Below, in pieces: positions 17,615 to 26,517 of a stretch of 64,000 bases of DNA. The number at the start of each line of letters is the position of its first letter. Position 1 is the stretch's first letter. This DNA is from Aequorivita echinoideorum (lineage in GTDB: Bacteria; Bacteroidota; Bacteroidia; Flavobacteriales; Flavobacteriaceae). Location of the stretch: the NCBI RefSeq assembly GCF_018476645.1, contig NZ_JAHCTB010000005.1, positions 1 to 64,000 on the forward strand. The letters run 5' to 3'. The notes under the pieces were generated by a model that had not been told where the DNA came from, did not search any database, and worked only from the letters and a program-made list of their open reading frames with translations. Position numbers and translations under genes: made by a program.

Positions 17615-17712
17615 CAATTTTTATTCAGTATTCAAAATTCAACATTCAAAATTCATCATTAATTACTAATTGCTAACTGTTCATTGTTAATTGCTAATTG
17701 ATAATTGTATAG
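17615..17712. repeat. AT-rich degenerate repeat tract
   Basis: The 284-bp gap 17453-17736 has no ORF. Its right half contains ATTCAAAATTCA repeated twice and then a string of TTAATTGCTAATTG and TGTTCATTGTT motifs. Read on the other strand these match the AACAATGAACA and AATTAGCAATTA motifs at 30105-30152, so the two gaps hold members of one degenerate repeat family. Any promoter for the ABC-F gene lies within or after it. Confidence 0.6.
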
Positions 17713-17736
17713 TTTTGCAAACTCAAAAATTTCAGA

Positions 17737-19374
17737 ATGATTTCAATAGACAACCTGGCGGTAGAATTTAGTGGCGATACGCTTTTTAGTGACGTTTCCT
17801 TTGTGGTGAATGAGAACGACAAAATTGCCCTTATGGGAAAGAACGGCGCCGGAAAAAGCACGATGATGAAGATTATTGCGGGCGTTCAAAAACCCACGCG
17901 CGGCAATGTGCGCGCCCCCAAAGATGCGGTTATTGCCTATCTTCCACAGCATTTGTTAACGGATGACACGGTGACTGTTTTTGAGGAAGCCTCAAAAGCC
18001 TTCAAGCAAATTTTTGAAATGAAAAATGAAATGGAGCGCTTGAACAAGGAACTGGAAACCCGTTCAGATTATGAAAGCGATGCCTATATGGACATCATTA
18101 CCAAAGTAGCCGAGCTAGGCGAAAAATATTATGCTTTGGAAGAAATTAATTATGAAGCCGAAGTGGAAAAAGCACTGCGCGGTCTCGGTTTCAAGCGAAG
18201 CGATCTACACAGGCAAACATCAGAATTTAGCGGAGGGTGGCGTATGCGCATTGAATTGGCAAAACTGCTACTTCAAAAACCGGATTTGATTTTGCTGGAC
18301 GAGCCCACAAACCACGTTGATATCGAATCTGTAATTTGGTTAGAAGACTTTCTGCTGAACAAAGCCAAAGCAGTAATCGTAATCTCGCACGATAAAACAT
18401 TTATCGACAACATTACCAACCGCACCATTGAAGTTACGATGGGAAGAATTTATGACTACAAGGCAAATTACAGCCATTACCTAACCCTGCGGGCAGATAG
18501 AAGGGCGCACCAGTTAAAAGCGTATGAGGAGCAACAAAAATTCATCGCCGAAACCCAACAATTTATTGAGCGTTTCAAAGGCACCTATTCCAAAACCAAT
18601 CAGGTAAATTCCCGCGAGAAAATGCTTGAAAAATTACAACTCGTTGAAATTGATGAAATAGATACCTCCGCATTGGCACTTCGCTTTCCGCCCGCCCAAC
18701 GCAGTGGTGATTATCCAGTTGTGGCTGAAGGTTTGAGTAAAATGTATGGCGACCATGTAGTTTTCAAGGACGCCAATATGAGTATTTCCCGCGGCCAAAA
18801 AGTAAGTTTTGTGGGAAGAAACGGAGAGGGAAAATCCACCATGATCAAGGCCATTATGGGTGAAATTGATTTTGAGGGAAAATGCACTTTAGGCCACAAT
18901 GCCAAAGTGGGTTACTTCGCCCAAAACCAAGCTGCGCTTTTGGATAAAGAACTCACGGTTTTCCAAACGGTAGATGAGGTTGCCAAAGGCGATGTGCGTA
19001 CGCAAATTAAGAATATTCTAGGCCGTTTTATGTTCAGCGGTGATGATATTGATAAAAAGGTTGGGTTACTTTCCGGAGGCGAAAGAACGCGCTTGGCAAT
19101 GGTGAAATTATTGTTGGAGCCCGTAAACGTTCTCATTCTCGATGAGCCTACAAACCATTTGGATTTAAAGTCGAAAGATGTTTTAAAGGAAGCATTGCTT
19201 CAATTTGACGGCACCTTGATTTTGGTTTCCCACGACCGCGATTTCCTGCAAGGGCTTTCAGAGAAGGTTTTTGAATTCAAGGACAAACGCGTGATAGAGC
19301 ATTTTGAAACCATAGACGATTTCCTTCAACGCAATAGAATTGAGAATTTAAAGGAGATTGATTTGAAGGCTTAA
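17737..19374 (+). CDS. ABC-F family ATPase (translation factor type)
   Basis: This 545-residue soluble protein has two ABC ATPase domains and no membrane segments. Walker A motifs are GKNGAGKST (about 35) and GRNGEGKST (about 363); signatures are FSGGWRMRIELAKLLL (about 165) and LSGGERTRLAM (about 447); Walker B is LILLDEPTNH and LILDEPTNHLD. The interdomain linker (about 240-310) is charged and helical, as in ribosome-binding ABC-F proteins. Length and motifs fit the YbiT/Uup-like group more than EttA. Some ABC-F proteins confer ribosome-drug resistance, but nothing here shows that. Confidence 0.92.
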   Translation: MISIDNLAVEFSGDTLFSDVSFVVNENDKIALMGKNGAGKSTMMKIIAGVQKPTRGNVRAPKDAVIAYLPQHLLTDDTVTVFEEASKAFKQIFEMKNEMERLNKELETRSDYESDAYMDIITKVAELGEKYYALEEINYEAEVEKALRGLGFKRSDLHRQTSEFSGGWRMRIELAKLLLQKPDLILLDEPTNHVDIESVIWLEDFLLNKAKAVIVISHDKTFIDNITNRTIEVTMGRIYDYKANYSHYLTLRADRRAHQLKAYEEQQKFIAETQQFIERFKGTYSKTNQVNSREKMLEKLQLVEIDEIDTSALALRFPPAQRSGDYPVVAEGLSKMYGDHVVFKDANMSISRGQKVSFVGRNGEGKSTMIKAIMGEIDFEGKCTLGHNAKVGYFAQNQAALLDKELTVFQTVDEVAKGDVRTQIKNILGRFMFSGDDIDKKVGLLSGGERTRLAMVKLLLEPVNVLILDEPTNHLDLKSKDVLKEALLQFDGTLILVSHDRDFLQGLSEKVFEFKDKRVIEHFETIDDFLQRNRIENLKEIDLKA

Positions 19375-19391
19375 TTTGAAGTGTATAAGAT

Positions 19392-19775
19392 TTACAAAAC
19401 CAATTCCTCAAAAAGCCTTTTCAAAGTAGCGTCCAGATTTTCACTGAAACCGTTGTGCGGACGGGATGTCTGTATGGATGAACTGCGCTGTGCGGTAAGC
19501 CAGCGAAATCTATCCGCAAGCTCCCACTGGGCAATTGGTCCGCCGTTTTTGTCACCAGAAACAATTTTTTCAATGGCTTGCAAATTTTTTTCGATGTCTT
19601 CAAATTCCAATTCGCAAGTGAATATTTCAAATTTTTGCTTTTCAATCCTGCAAAGCACTTTCAGGAATTTTGCCTGCTTGCTGAAAAGCAAAACGCCCAC
19701 ATTCAAGAATTCTTCCCGCTCCACCTTCGGCACGAGCCTAATTACGGCATATTCATAAAATTGCTTCCCTTGCAT
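19392..19775 (-). CDS. DUF3037 family protein
   Basis: The 127-residue protein carries the DUF3037 pattern: an N-terminal YEYAVIRLVPKVEREEFLNVGVLLFS stretch and a later IAQWELADRFRWLTAQRSSSIQTSRPH segment typical of the family. The function of the family is unknown. ATG 19775 lies inside the 3' end of the upstream HipA-like kinase gene (23-base overlap), so the two are almost certainly translated together. Confidence 0.85.
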   Translation of the reverse strand: MQGKQFYEYAVIRLVPKVEREEFLNVGVLLFSKQAKFLKVLCRIEKQKFEIFTCELEFEDIEKNLQAIEKIVSGDKNGGPIAQWELADRFRWLTAQRSSSIQTSRPHNGFSENLDATLKRLFEELVL

Positions 19776-20550
19776 GCTGTATCTGTTTTACAAAATTGAT
19801 GGAATGTTTTTTTCGCTGCAGCAAAAACTGAAAATATACTTGACGAATGGCTTCCGGCGATAATTCCGCCCCTTCCCACAAAAGCCAATCTTTGGGAATT
19901 AAGTTGGTAATTTCAGCTAAAACTTCATCAGTTAAAAGCGAAAGCATTTCCTCTTGAATCTCCCCAACTTTTGAAGCAAATGGCAACAGCACGTGGTCTT
20001 TTATATATGGAAAAGTACTCTGCGCCTGCTGTTCCCACTTTTCCCAAGAATGGTGGAAATAAAACGTTGCGCCGTGATCGATAAGCCATAATTCCTTGTG
20101 CCAAATAAGCATATTCGTATTTTTTACCGTTCGGTCAATATTGGTTGTAAAAGCGTCCAGCCACACAATTTTTGAAGCCAAAACCGAATCGGGTCGTGTA
20201 ACCACAGGGTCAAAAGTGATGGCGCCGGAGAGAAAATGAAGTGCAAGATTGAGGCCGCGACTTCCCTTCAGCAAATCTTGAATTTCTTCATCTGCCTCGC
20301 TTCTGCCAAAGGCTTCGTCCAAATTCGCAAAAACCATTTCGGGTACTTTCAGCCCTAAAATCCGCGCAATTTCGCCGCCAAGCAATTCAGCAATCAACGC
20401 TTTTACGCCGTGCCCCGCGCCGCGAAATTTGAGGACGTATTTAAAGTCGTCATCCGCTTCGGCCAATGCGGGAAGTGAACCGCCTTCCCGAAGCGGGGTA
20501 ATGTAGCGCGTAACGTTGACCGTGCGCAGTTCTATTTTTTCTTTCGCCAT
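19753..20550 (-). CDS. Compact HipA-like kinase
   Basis: A 265-residue protein with the active-site pattern of HipA-type Ser/Thr kinases: K41 in KYVLKFRG, a catalytic-loop D139 and N144 in TTNIDRTVKNTN, and a metal-binding D158 in LWLIDHGATF. It lacks the HipA N1 domain and is much shorter than classical HipA (about 440), and no HipB-type repressor is adjacent. It overlaps the downstream DUF3037 gene, which argues that the pair is one functional unit. HipA relatives phosphorylate aminoacyl-tRNA synthetases or other targets; the target here is unknown. Confidence 0.8.
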   Translation of the reverse strand: MAKEKIELRTVNVTRYITPLREGGSLPALAEADDDFKYVLKFRGAGHGVKALIAELLGGEIARILGLKVPEMVFANLDEAFGRSEADEEIQDLLKGSRGLNLALHFLSGAITFDPVVTRPDSVLASKIVWLDAFTTNIDRTVKNTNMLIWHKELWLIDHGATFYFHHSWEKWEQQAQSTFPYIKDHVLLPFASKVGEIQEEMLSLLTDEVLAEITNLIPKDWLLWEGAELSPEAIRQVYFQFLLQRKKHSINFVKQIQHAREAIL

Positions 20551-20638
20551 TTGGCTTACGGGTTTGTTGCAAAAATAGGTTTATTTGTTAAATGTGAAAT
20601 GAAATCATCAATACCTATTCTTGAACCAATGAAGTTTT

Positions 20639-22168
20639 ATGAAGGTTATTCGTAGTTTTGCCGAAGCAGAAATTTCTAAGAAAAACGGCTTGAATTTAAC
20701 CATTGAAAATATATTGCTTGTTGGCTCCTTGCTGCTACTAATAAGCATTTTTGCGGGGAAGACTACCTATAAATTTGGCGTGCCAACCCTGGTTCTATTC
20801 TTGGGAATTGGGATGCTGGCCGGGGAGGACGGCATTGGCGGTATCAGTTTTGACGATCCGCAGATTGCGCAATTAATAGGTATAATATCACTGAATTTCA
20901 TATTGTTTTCGGGCGGACTGGATACGGACTGGAAAGCTGTAAAACCTATTATGAAAGAAGGATTGGCGCTTTCAACATTGGGCGTTTTGCTTACTGCTAT
21001 TACGCTTGGAATATTTGTTTATTACATTACGGATTTTACTATTTACGAAAGTTTGCTATTGGGAAGCATTGTTTCTTCCACAGATGCGGCTGCGGTTTTT
21101 TCCATTCTTCGGTCTAAAAATTTGGCGCTGAAAACAAATTTACGCCCAACGCTTGAAATGGAGAGCGGAAGTAACGACCCGATGGCATACGTGCTAACTA
21201 TTGCATTTCTGGGCTTGGTGGTAAATCAGGATCAAGGGTTGGCATCGATGATTCCTTTATTTCTGAAACAGATGATAATCGGCGGAATTGCGGGTTTCGG
21301 CTTTGGAAAACTGAGCAAAATTGTAATCAACAGAATAAAACTCGATTTTGAAGGACTTTATCCGGTGCTGGTCATTGCACTTATGTTCATCACCTTCTCG
21401 GCAACTGATTTTGTGGGCGGAAATGGATTTTTGGCAATCTATATCTGCGCCGTCTATTTGGGAAATCAATATTTAATCCATAAAAAAACCATTCTGAAAA
21501 TGTACGATGGGCTTGCCTGGCTTATGCAGATTGTGCTTTTCCTAACGTTGGGCCTGTTGGTATTTCCTACGCAAATGATTCCCGTTATAGGTATTGGTCT
21601 CGTCATTTCATTGTTTTTGATGTTTGTGGCGCGGCCCGTAAGTGTTTTTATCAGTTTGATTTTTTTTAAAATGAAATTGCGCAGGCGGTTTTATATTTCG
21701 TGGGTAGGGCTTCGTGGCGCGGTGCCCATTGTATTCGCAACCTATCCACTTTTGGCTGGAATTGAAAAGGCGAATATGATTTTCAATATTGTATTTTTTA
21801 TATCGCTCACGTCTATTTTAATTCAGGGAACGACGCTTTCCATTGTCGCAAAATGGCTACACGTGGGCCTTCCGGAAAAAGTAAAGCCGAAAAGCCCAAC
21901 GGACGAATTTCTTTCGGAACACCCAAAAACTGAAATGAGGGAAATAGGCATTGCAAATTCAAATGCTATAGTGGGAAAAAAAATCGTACAGCTTCAATTT
22001 CCGAAGAATGCCATTATAGCGATGATAAAGCGAGATGAAAAATACATAACCCCAAACGGTGCCACCATTATTGAAGCGGATGATGTGCTCATTGTGCTTT
22101 CAGATTCCAAAAAAGGGATTCAACGTGTGTATGATACTTTGAATATTGGCCAGTTTGAGATTCAGTGA
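20639..22168 (+). CDS. Potassium/proton antiporter (CPA1 family, CvrA/NhaP2-like)
   Basis: The 509-residue protein has about 12 TM helices with CPA1 hallmarks (SGGLDTDWKAV near 95, SSTDAAAVFSILR near 152, LEMESGSNDPMAYVLT near 180, where the ND pair binds the cation). A C-terminal cytosolic RCK_C/TrkA_C domain follows (about 420-500). It extrudes K+ in exchange for protons and helps osmotic and volume control. ATG 20639 is the first start; a few residues may be excess. It is divergent from the HipA-like gene, with an 88-base shared gap. Confidence 0.88.
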   Translation: MKVIRSFAEAEISKKNGLNLTIENILLVGSLLLLISIFAGKTTYKFGVPTLVLFLGIGMLAGEDGIGGISFDDPQIAQLIGIISLNFILFSGGLDTDWKAVKPIMKEGLALSTLGVLLTAITLGIFVYYITDFTIYESLLLGSIVSSTDAAAVFSILRSKNLALKTNLRPTLEMESGSNDPMAYVLTIAFLGLVVNQDQGLASMIPLFLKQMIIGGIAGFGFGKLSKIVINRIKLDFEGLYPVLVIALMFITFSATDFVGGNGFLAIYICAVYLGNQYLIHKKTILKMYDGLAWLMQIVLFLTLGLLVFPTQMIPVIGIGLVISLFLMFVARPVSVFISLIFFKMKLRRRFYISWVGLRGAVPIVFATYPLLAGIEKANMIFNIVFFISLTSILIQGTTLSIVAKWLHVGLPEKVKPKSPTDEFLSEHPKTEMREIGIANSNAIVGKKIVQLQFPKNAIIAMIKRDEKYITPNGATIIEADDVLIVLSDSKKGIQRVYDTLNIGQFEIQ

Positions 22169-22234
22169 TAAATACTTTTCTTATTGAAATTTCGCTCAAA
22201 TAATTATTATTATTTTTGAAGCAAACCCATTGCA

Positions 22235-22996
22235 ATGAAAATAGTAGTTTCCCCGGCAAAGACGCTGGATTTCGACACAAAACTTCCTACAACCCGCGCA
22301 ACACAGCCAAAATTTCTGGAAGAAGCCGAGCAGATAAACAATAAGCTGGAACGAAAAAGCAAAAAATCCATTTCAGAACTGATGGACATCAGCGATAAAT
22401 TGGCAGAGTTAAACTATCAGCGTTATAAGGAATTCAACACCCCGTTTACTAAAAACAATGCACGGCCCGCGGTGTATGCGTTTGCTGGCGATGTGTATTC
22501 GGGGCTTGATGCCTATACAATTTCTTCTGAAAAGATCGATCTTCTGCAGGACTCATTACGCATCCTTTCCGGAATGTATGGGTTGCTGCGGCCGCTGGAT
22601 TTAATACAGCCATACCGTTTGGAAATGGGCACAAAGCTTCCCATAAATCGAAAAAAGGATTTGTATGCCTTTTGGAAAAAAACCATAACCGAAACCCTAA
22701 ATGATGAACTGGAAAATAACGAACTTTTTCTGAATCTTGCAAGCGTGGAATACTTCAGCGCCATTGATGGGAAAAAGTTGAAAGTGCCAGTAATTTCTCC
22801 AGTTTTCAAGGATTTCAAAAATGGGAAATTGAAGGTAATTTCGTTTTTCGCAAAAAAGGCGCGTGGTAGTATGGCGCGCTTCGCAATAGACAAAAATGTG
22901 AAAACGCTGGAGGACTTAAAAGGTTTCGATTACGATGATTATAAGTACAGTGATAAATATACTGAAAAAGAAGGCGAGCCGGTTTTTGTGAGATAA
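22235..22996 (+). CDS. yaaA: Peroxide-stress protein YaaA (DUF328/UPF0246)
   Basis: A 253-residue member of the YaaA family, recognised from [13 protein letters not shown] at the N-terminus, [16 protein letters not shown] (about 73-88), [22 protein letters not shown] (about 111-132) and [13 protein letters not shown] near 205. In E. coli YaaA lowers intracellular free iron during hydrogen-peroxide stress and binds DNA. Here it follows the antiporter by 66 bases and precedes a DNA-repair glycosylase-like gene, a plausible stress-response grouping. Confidence 0.93.
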   Translation: MKIVVSPAKTLDFDTKLPTTRATQPKFLEEAEQINNKLERKSKKSISELMDISDKLAELNYQRYKEFNTPFTKNNARPAVYAFAGDVYSGLDAYTISSEKIDLLQDSLRILSGMYGLLRPLDLIQPYRLEMGTKLPINRKKDLYAFWKKTITETLNDELENNELFLNLASVEYFSAIDGKKLKVPVISPVFKDFKNGKLKVISFFAKKARGSMARFAIDKNVKTLEDLKGFDYDDYKYSDKYTEKEGEPVFVR

Positions 22997-23049
22997 ATCC
23001 AAATTCTTAAAATCAAAAATCCAATAACCTAATAGTCTATTAGTCTATT

Positions 23050-23709
23050 TTGTTTCATCATATTCATCCATATCCACCCTTCATCCCTGAAAATGCTACA
23101 AAATTAATTGTAGGCACGCTGCCACCACCCAGATTTACTACTGGAGAACTTAGGGAAGGCGATGTTGATTTTTGTTACGGTAGCAGGGATGGGCAACTTT
23201 GGTTGATTTTAGATAAAATTTTTGGATTGAATTTAAAGTTTGAAACCACTACCGAAGCAATTGAACAGCGCGAAAAGTTTTTGAAAAGCAGAAACATTGG
23301 CATTTGCGATATGGTATCTTCGGCGAAGCGTGCAAAAGTTGATGCTTCAGATGTTGGGATGCTGGAGGTTGAACTTAGGGATTTGGTTCGTGTGCTTCAG
23401 GAAAATCCTAAAATCAACACGCTACTTTTTACCGGAGGAAACAGTAAAAATGGCCCGGAATATTTTTTCAGAAAAAATTTGAAACACTATGGAATTTCTT
23501 TGAAATCGGTTTCAAACGAAGTACCGCGTATCCATAGTTTCAAGCTTCCGGAATCTGGTAGAATTATAAAAACCGTTTCACTCATTGCACCCTCAGGTGC
23601 AGCAAATAGGGCTGTAGGGAGTCTCCAATCCTATAAAAATATGAAAGATTTAAATCCCGAAATGACAACTATTGATTTTAGGGTAGAGCAGTATCGGAGG
23701 TTTTTTTGA
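23050..23709 (+). CDS. Uracil-DNA-glycosylase superfamily protein
   Basis: The 219-residue protein has a UDG-fold pattern. The N-terminal motif-1 region KLIVGTLPPPRF leads to FCYGSRDGQLWLILDKIF (about 17-58), as in family members that excise deoxyinosine or mispaired uracil. A central IGICDMVSSAKR segment (about 85) and a late SLIAPSGAANRAVG segment (about 178, in the place of motif 2) follow. Catalytic specificity cannot be assigned. The start is TTG 23050 because no ATG fits the conserved N-terminus. Confidence 0.6.
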   Translation: MFHHIHPYPPFIPENATKLIVGTLPPPRFTTGELREGDVDFCYGSRDGQLWLILDKIFGLNLKFETTTEAIEQREKFLKSRNIGICDMVSSAKRAKVDASDVGMLEVELRDLVRVLQENPKINTLLFTGGNSKNGPEYFFRKNLKHYGISLKSVSNEVPRIHSFKLPESGRIIKTVSLIAPSGAANRAVGSLQSYKNMKDLNPEMTTIDFRVEQYRRFF

Positions 23710-23742
23710 AATTAAATATTTTATTTTAATGTATATATTTTG

Positions 23743-23866
23743 TTTGAAAACACGAAAAATTATACTTTAGCGGAAGTTATTTACTAAATAGCTTGTATAA
23801 GTGTTGATCGTTTAAAGTAACCAGCCAAAAAAGAAAACCCACCGGTATTGCCGGTGGGTTTTTGTT
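23743..23866 (+). ncRNA. Candidate small RNA with own promoter and terminator
   Basis: The 454-bp gap 23710-24163 has no convincing ORF. It contains TTTG (23743-23746), a 16-base spacer, TACTTTAG (23763-23770, close to TAnnTTTG), about 65 bases of non-coding sequence and a strong terminator, AAAACCCACCGG / CCGGTGGGTTTTT (23834-23863). A transcript of roughly 90 nt from about 23777 is implied. The upstream gene's own termination could equally use this hairpin. Nothing is seen in 23880-24163. Confidence 0.35.
23834..23866 (+). terminator. Strong intrinsic terminator
   Basis: A 12-bp GC-rich stem, AAAACCCACCGG / CCGGTGGGTTTT, with a TATTG loop and trailing Ts. Confidence 0.9.
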
Positions 23867-24163
23867 TTATTAAAAAAAATCTTAAGTAATTAATTGTTTT
23901 TCATTAAGGTAGTCAATGGACTTACTGCGATTTGAAATTGAATATAAATAACGTTGTTTCTGATGAAAATTTTAGATAGGGAACAACTTGTATGAGTTCT
24001 CAATTAGAAAAAAACGTTTCATTAGTTATAAAGGGGTTAACCTGCGTTGCAACATCATTTTATTTTCTTTCGATGTGCTATGCCTAAAAATAAAATATGC
24101 TTTAGGGCCAGTTGACTCCACAAAATATTAAGAAATAAAAACGCTATTTTTAAGCCTAAAGAA

Positions 24164-26326
24164 TTACTTCTTTATTTTCCTTTTGTCTTTTTTAGGATGG
24201 ACTAGTGTCATTTCGTTGATTAAATTTTTTGCATCTGCGTATTTGTCAACAATAAAAAGAACGTAACGGATATCTACCATAATATTGCGTGATAAGGCTG
24301 GATCATAGTAATAATCGCTCATAGTCCCTTCCCAAACACGGTCAAAATTTAATCCAATCAAATTTCCATTTGCATCAATAGCTGGACTGCCGGAATTGCC
24401 ACCCGTGGTGTGATTTGTTCCTATAAAATTAACAGGCATTTTACCATTTTCGCCATAAGGACCATAATCTTTGGTGTTGTACAGCTCAATAAGTTTTTTG
24501 GGCACGTCAAACTCATAATCTCCCGGAACGTATTTTTCCATAACACCTTCCAAATGTGTAACGGGTTCGTAATAGACCGCATCTGCGGGAGAATATCCAT
24601 TAACCTTTCCGTAGGTTACGCGTAATGTGCTATTGGCATTTGGGAAAATACGGGCATCTTTTGGGCTAAGTTCCAATAATGCTTTCATATAATTACGTTG
24701 CAATGCAGAAATATTGGTATTCAGTTCATCGTACTTAGGATCAACTTTTTCAAAATAACTATCCGCCATTTCTTTTACCAATATAAATCCGGGATCCTTT
24801 TCCAATTTCGAGATCACTTCTTCTGCATTCCCAGTCAACAGATTTTTTACTGAATTATATTTCACAAAGGCAGAATTTTCATAAATGTTTGAAGCCGTGG
24901 ATTCCGCATTGAGATTTTTGAATGAATTGGGAAGAAACTGTTGCGGTACATTTTTCGCATAAAGTGCGATTAGCGCTTCAAAAACTTCAGAATCCACTTG
25001 CTTGTTAAAATCTTTGTACTGATTTTCCAGCGAAGCCAAAAGATTATCCCTGCGGTCATTAAAAGATTGCTCCCCTCTATTCTCAAATATCTGTTTTAAT
25101 TGATAGGTTTGATAGGCAGTCCGAAGCAATTCCACATTTCTTAAAACCGTTTCCAAAAAATATTCCCGGGCTAGGGCATAGGGCTCTATTTCAGAATAAA
25201 ATTTTTCAAATTGTGGCAAAATATTGGCATATTCCTGTTGTTTCCCTTTCTTGTTTATTTCTGATGTAAGCTTGTTTTCCTGCCGCTTTTTGATTCCCGC
25301 AGCGTCAGATTTTTTCAAGCCAAGCGTTTCTCCTCGCCATTTTTTCCAGTAATTGGCGATGCGCGCATACTTTGAAGCATACTGAATTTTAATCTGCGGA
25401 TCTGCACGCATATATTTATCCTGAATTGCCAACGCTGCATCCCGAATGGCTATTCGTGCGGGATTGATAGTATTTATAACTTGCTCAATGGCTACCGAAG
25501 GCAAGTATTCATCAGTAGTTCCGGGAAATCCAAAAACCAGTGTGAAATCATCCTCCGCTACGCCGTCCAGCGAAATGGGCAAATAATGTTTTGGTTTGTA
25601 GGGTACATTTTCTTCAGAATATTCTGCAGGGCGATTGTTCTTATCGGCATAAATACGGAACATTGAAAAATCTCCGGTATGCCTAGGCCACACCCAGTTA
25701 TCTGTATCGCTCCCAAATTTTCCGATGGATGAGGGCGGAGCACCAACCAAGCGAACATCCTTATAAGTCTCTACAACAAACAGCATGTATTGATTGCCCT
25801 CATAAAAGGTACGCACACGGTTTTCTTGCCAGGTTTCTTTGGGAGAATTTTTTACAACCTCAGCCATATTTTCTTCAATTTTTTTCTGCTTTTCAGCTTC
25901 CGAAAGTGATTGATCTACATTTGCCAAAATCTTTGAAGTTACATCTTCAATTTTAATAATAAATGTTGCAGTAGTCCCTGGATTGGGGAGCTCATCCTTC
26001 ATATTTTTTGCCCAAAAACCATTTTCAAGATAGTCGTGCTCAAGCGTGGAATGGCTTTGTATCTGCCCGTAACCGCAGTGGTGGTTGGTCAACAGAAGAC
26101 CGTTGGGCGATATAACTTCTGATGTACATCCGCCATTAAAATGCGGAATGGCATCTTTCAAACTGGCATTATTGACGTCATAAATATCCTTAGCCGTCAT
26201 TTTCATCCCCAGGTTGGTCATTTCGGTAACGTTCATTCCTTCTAAGAGTGAAGGAATCCACATACCTCCCTGTTGCGCGAAAAGTGGAAAGGATACTAAA
26301 ATGAAGAGCGTTTTAAATATTTTCAT
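24164..26326 (-). CDS. S46-family dipeptidyl-peptidase, DPP11-like (Asp/Glu-specific)
   Basis: A 720-residue periplasmic or surface exopeptidase with a signal peptide (about 1-18, PLFAQ). The chymotrypsin-like triad is visible: His about 83 in TNHHCGYG, Asp about 219 in HTGDFSMFRIYAD, and Ser about 645 in TTGGNSGSPAID. In S46 enzymes the residue 18 positions after this Ser sets specificity (Arg in DPP11, Gly in DPP7). Here it is Arg (NFDRVWEG), predicting release of dipeptides with acidic P1 residues. Such enzymes feed amino-acid catabolism in Bacteroidota. It is a single gene with no operon partner. Confidence 0.92.
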   Translation of the reverse strand: MKIFKTLFILVSFPLFAQQGGMWIPSLLEGMNVTEMTNLGMKMTAKDIYDVNNASLKDAIPHFNGGCTSEVISPNGLLLTNHHCGYGQIQSHSTLEHDYLENGFWAKNMKDELPNPGTTATFIIKIEDVTSKILANVDQSLSEAEKQKKIEENMAEVVKNSPKETWQENRVRTFYEGNQYMLFVVETYKDVRLVGAPPSSIGKFGSDTDNWVWPRHTGDFSMFRIYADKNNRPAEYSEENVPYKPKHYLPISLDGVAEDDFTLVFGFPGTTDEYLPSVAIEQVINTINPARIAIRDAALAIQDKYMRADPQIKIQYASKYARIANYWKKWRGETLGLKKSDAAGIKKRQENKLTSEINKKGKQQEYANILPQFEKFYSEIEPYALAREYFLETVLRNVELLRTAYQTYQLKQIFENRGEQSFNDRRDNLLASLENQYKDFNKQVDSEVFEALIALYAKNVPQQFLPNSFKNLNAESTASNIYENSAFVKYNSVKNLLTGNAEEVISKLEKDPGFILVKEMADSYFEKVDPKYDELNTNISALQRNYMKALLELSPKDARIFPNANSTLRVTYGKVNGYSPADAVYYEPVTHLEGVMEKYVPGDYEFDVPKKLIELYNTKDYGPYGENGKMPVNFIGTNHTTGGNSGSPAIDANGNLIGLNFDRVWEGTMSDYYYDPALSRNIMVDIRYVLFIVDKYADAKNLINEMTLVHPKKDKRKIKK

Positions 26327-26517
26327 GATGATTTTATTTTTTAATGTTATTCATAAAACTTTGGAAGTTAGGCTTCTGTAAGAGTTCTCGAGTTAGTTAA
26401 CTTTCCACAAATATACGCTTTCAGAATTTTGTCTACCGTTATCATCTTTCATAATTGATTGTTAAGCGAAATTGCTTTGAGTGATTTATCCATTAATTTC
26501 ACTGCAAAAAAGAAATT

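Noticed and set aside
19381-19758. 125-codon plus-strand frame
   Set aside because: Antisense to the DUF3037 gene, whose family motifs are clear on the minus strand.
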